A program made the translations under genes and the position numbers. The notes below the pieces were generated by a model. It made no database searches. It was not told the origin of the DNA and saw only the letters and a program-made list of their open reading frames with translations. 64,000 nt of DNA, taken from positions 149,501-213,500 of the forward strand of contig CAJNDT010001846.1 of assembly GCA_905221615.1 (NCBI GenBank), written 5' to 3'. Of this stretch, positions 61,945-64,000 are shown in pieces; position 1 is the stretch's first letter, and the number at the start of each line of letters is the position of its first letter. This DNA comes from Symbiodinium sp. CCMP2592 (taxonomy: Eukaryota > Sar > Dinophyceae > Suessiales > Symbiodiniaceae).

Positions 61945-62244
61945 ACACTAAGGCCCAGAGGTGAAGCCTGAAACGCACGGGCCTCCTGCCCCAGGCGCTG
62001 CTGGACAGCCGCAGCTTGTCTACCCGCTATACCCAGAGACTCCACGCGAGCCCTTCATTAGGGTATAGGTTTAGGGTATGGGTGCAGGGCAAGGTATAGG
62101 GTCTGGGGTTCCGGGAAGTCATGGAACAGTATTCGGGGCTTGTCAGGTTTGAGGTTTTCATACAAAGTTATCTCAGGGGTTATTGTGAGGCAGTAAGCCC
62201 TAAACCCTAAACCTACCACTTAAGGTTTTGCAATTTTACATAAT

Positions 62245-62338
62245 TACCTGGACCCTAAGGAACCTACCTTTTTAAGGACTTACATAAAGAAATCATATTA
62301 GGGAACCCTAAAAAGGTAGGTTCCTTAGGGTCAAGGTA
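62245..62338. mobile_element. Family L element
   Basis: TACCTGGACCCTAAGGAACC at the left, GGTTCCTTAGGGTCAAGGTA at the right, a strong hairpin. Confidence 0.9.
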
Positions 62339-62701
62339 ATGAAGGTTTCGACCTCGACACTGCAACAAGCCCCTAGTTGAGGGTCCGCAAATGTCGCGCT
62401 ACGTACAGGGCTTTTAAGATTTCATACGGGATAGAGGGGTAAAACAGAATTTTGCAGTGATCTGGGGTCGACCCTCTTCTTCCCGCCCAAGTTTGGTCAA
62501 GCTTTTGTTGGCAAAGTCCAAACTTACAAGCCACAAAATTGTAAGTTCTCCCGGTGAGGAAGTTTAAGGAGCGTTGGAGTCTCTGGACTCTAGAACAATG
62601 CACAGAATTCTTTTGCCTCTTTGGGGCGTTCACCTGTCACCAGCACAGTCGAGATTGAAAGAAAGGCTCCAGGAATGTAGAAATAGCAAAATTCAAGTTA
62701 C

Positions 62702-62800
62702 AGGGAACTCCAGAAAGTTGGAATATGGTTTCAGGGTAGGATACCTTGTTACTTACCATAGAAGGGTTAGGATAATCATATTCCAACTTTCTGGCTTTTA
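62702..62800. mobile_element. Family C element
   Basis: GGGAACTCCAGAAAGTTGGA at the left, ATTCCAACTTTCTGGCTTTT at the right. Confidence 0.9.
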
Positions 62801-62850
62801 CTTTAGGGGGCCTGAAATGTGCTCGGCAGGTCGCGCACTGGCTAGCGCAC

Positions 62851-62974
62851 TACTTAGAGGATCATGGGACTTAGTAAGTAGGTTACAATCGGGGTTATAA
62901 GTCCCCGAAGTGGGGATATCCTAACTATAACCTACTGATAACCTGACTTACTAAGTCCCATGAGCCTTTCAGTA
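62851..62974. mobile_element. Family A element
   Basis: TACTTAGAGGATCATGGGAC at the left, CCCATGAGCCTTTCAGTA at the right; orientation 2. Confidence 0.92.
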
Positions 62975-63552
62975 TGTCAATCGCAACACCTCAACCCTGC
63001 GCTGAGGACTGCAAGCCTTTTTCATGCAGAAGGGCCCGGAACATAAGGGAAACTTAATGCCTTTAAACATTAAACCTTGGATTTCGGAAAGCAAGGGAAG
63101 TTGACGCAGACCCTCAAGAGTTGGATCCGGATTGCAACGGCACCACAAGAGGAACCCCGACATTTCAGAATCCCCAAGCTGTAAGACTTGCAGAAGGACC
63201 CACACCGATCATTGACCATGATGCGCGCCTAAGGAGGCCCGACGTTTTGTCGTTTGGCCTTCAGAGTAACCAAGCTCAGGGATTAATGAGGGTGTCAGGG
63301 CGTCAGGGTTTACGTTGCGGGTCATCTATCCTCCTGCCTTCACTTTGATGACTGGCTCCCCAAACCCTAAACCTTAAAAACCTTAAACCCTTAAAGCCCC
63401 TTAATGTATAAGGGCCGTTATAATGGTTGGGATAGGATTAAAAATGTACATGTTTATTGCTTATTGGGTTTAAGTACCCATAAAAACGAAAAAAGGTTAC
63501 CCAACTGTGACAAAGTTAAGTGTTTTTCCTTAATGAAGGGACTTCGCAAGTA
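62975..63552. other. Spacer
   Basis: Unique sequence with a CCCTAAACC cluster near 63360-63400; overlapping short frames are not recognised. Confidence 0.4.
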
Positions 63553-63658
63553 CCTGGAGACTCCAATATCCCTTAATTCAGGAATACATCTTATATTACA
63601 GTCGGATTGCATGGTTTCAGGTATATTCCTTAATTAAGGGACATTGGAGAGTCTCTGG
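63553..63658. mobile_element. Family E element
   Basis: CTGGAGACTCCAATATCCCT at the left, GGGACATTGGAGAGTCTCTG at the right. Confidence 0.85.
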
Positions 63659-64000
63659 GGACTTATTTTATAGACGTATGTATACGTATCATAATCCAAA
63701 CTAGGGTCCTTTGGTGGTGACTACTTATAACTCTATTAATTAATACCTACTTACTAAGTCCCCCGACCCTCTAAGTGGGTCAGGGCTTAGGGTTTTGGGA
63801 CTTCTGGGCTTGGGGAGTTGAAGGGTTTCAGGGCCTGTACTTAAAGGCTCATCGTCTCAGCGTCTCCTCAACACCTCTGGGCCCTTTCCGCCCTGTCATC
63901 ACATTCGCACTCTCCGGCCACCTGCGATAGGGGAATAGCTGGACCTGGCACCTTCGGTCATAGCACGCGCGCACTTGCAGCAGTAACCTGTTCTTGCCAG
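63659..64000. other. Decayed A element, solo A arm and unique end
   Basis: A decayed A copy to about 63776 (right arm CTACTTACTAAGTCCCCCGA), a solo left arm TACTTAAAGGCTCATCG at 63839, then unique sequence. Confidence 0.5.

Overview
The window looks like repeat-dominated nuclear DNA from an alveolate protist, most likely a dinoflagellate. The reasons are telomere-type TTTAGGG/CCCTAAA repeats scattered through nearly all non-coding sequence, long triplet-repeat arrays, a GC-richer LINE retrotransposon, and no compact bacterial-type genes. This is inference (roughly 60% confidence): no spliced-leader sequence, rRNA or conserved housekeeping gene was found to confirm it. No recognisable cellular protein-coding gene is present.

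Layout. From 1 to about 38.9 kb and from 50.8 kb to the end, the DNA is a mosaic of short (about 90-125 bp) near-palindromic elements of the MITE or foldback type, separated by degenerate CCCTAAA tracts, microsatellites and unique sequence. At least 15 families can be separated by eye; I label them A to R here, and the names are mine. The commonest, A, has 18 good copies and about a dozen decayed ones. Elements nested in one another give sequence-internal proof of insertion. A lies in E at 22153 with a TA duplication. D lies in C at 29922 with a TA duplication. H lies in E at 57723 with an 8-bp duplication. D2 has a filled site at 58499 and an empty copy of the same site at 58179.

From about 39.9 to 50.8 kb lies a non-LTR retrotransposon (LINE) on the + strand. 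It has an ORF1-like protein (39951-40979), a 1.5-kb GTT-type array, and an ORF2 with an apurinic-type endonuclease and a reverse transcriptase (42750-45767). ORF2 continues in another frame to 45788 and resumes at 49839 with its C-terminal zinc-knuckle domain. The two parts are separated by a 4.04-kb insertion bounded by a perfect 12-bp direct repeat, and the reading frame continues exactly across the excised site. The insertion carries no transposase. It holds a 57-bp minisatellite, two clusters of a 60-bp hairpin repeat, and two copies of a tRNA-like SINE unit.

A few sequence islands without CCCTAAA or foldback elements (about 5.5-6.1, 18.8-19.15, 19.3-20.1, 23.5-24.2 and 32.3-33.15 kb) may hold decayed or intron-split genes, but none could be assigned to a family. 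The functional picture is a dead or dying autonomous LINE in a field of non-autonomous DNA elements. Any transposases that moved those elements must lie elsewhere.
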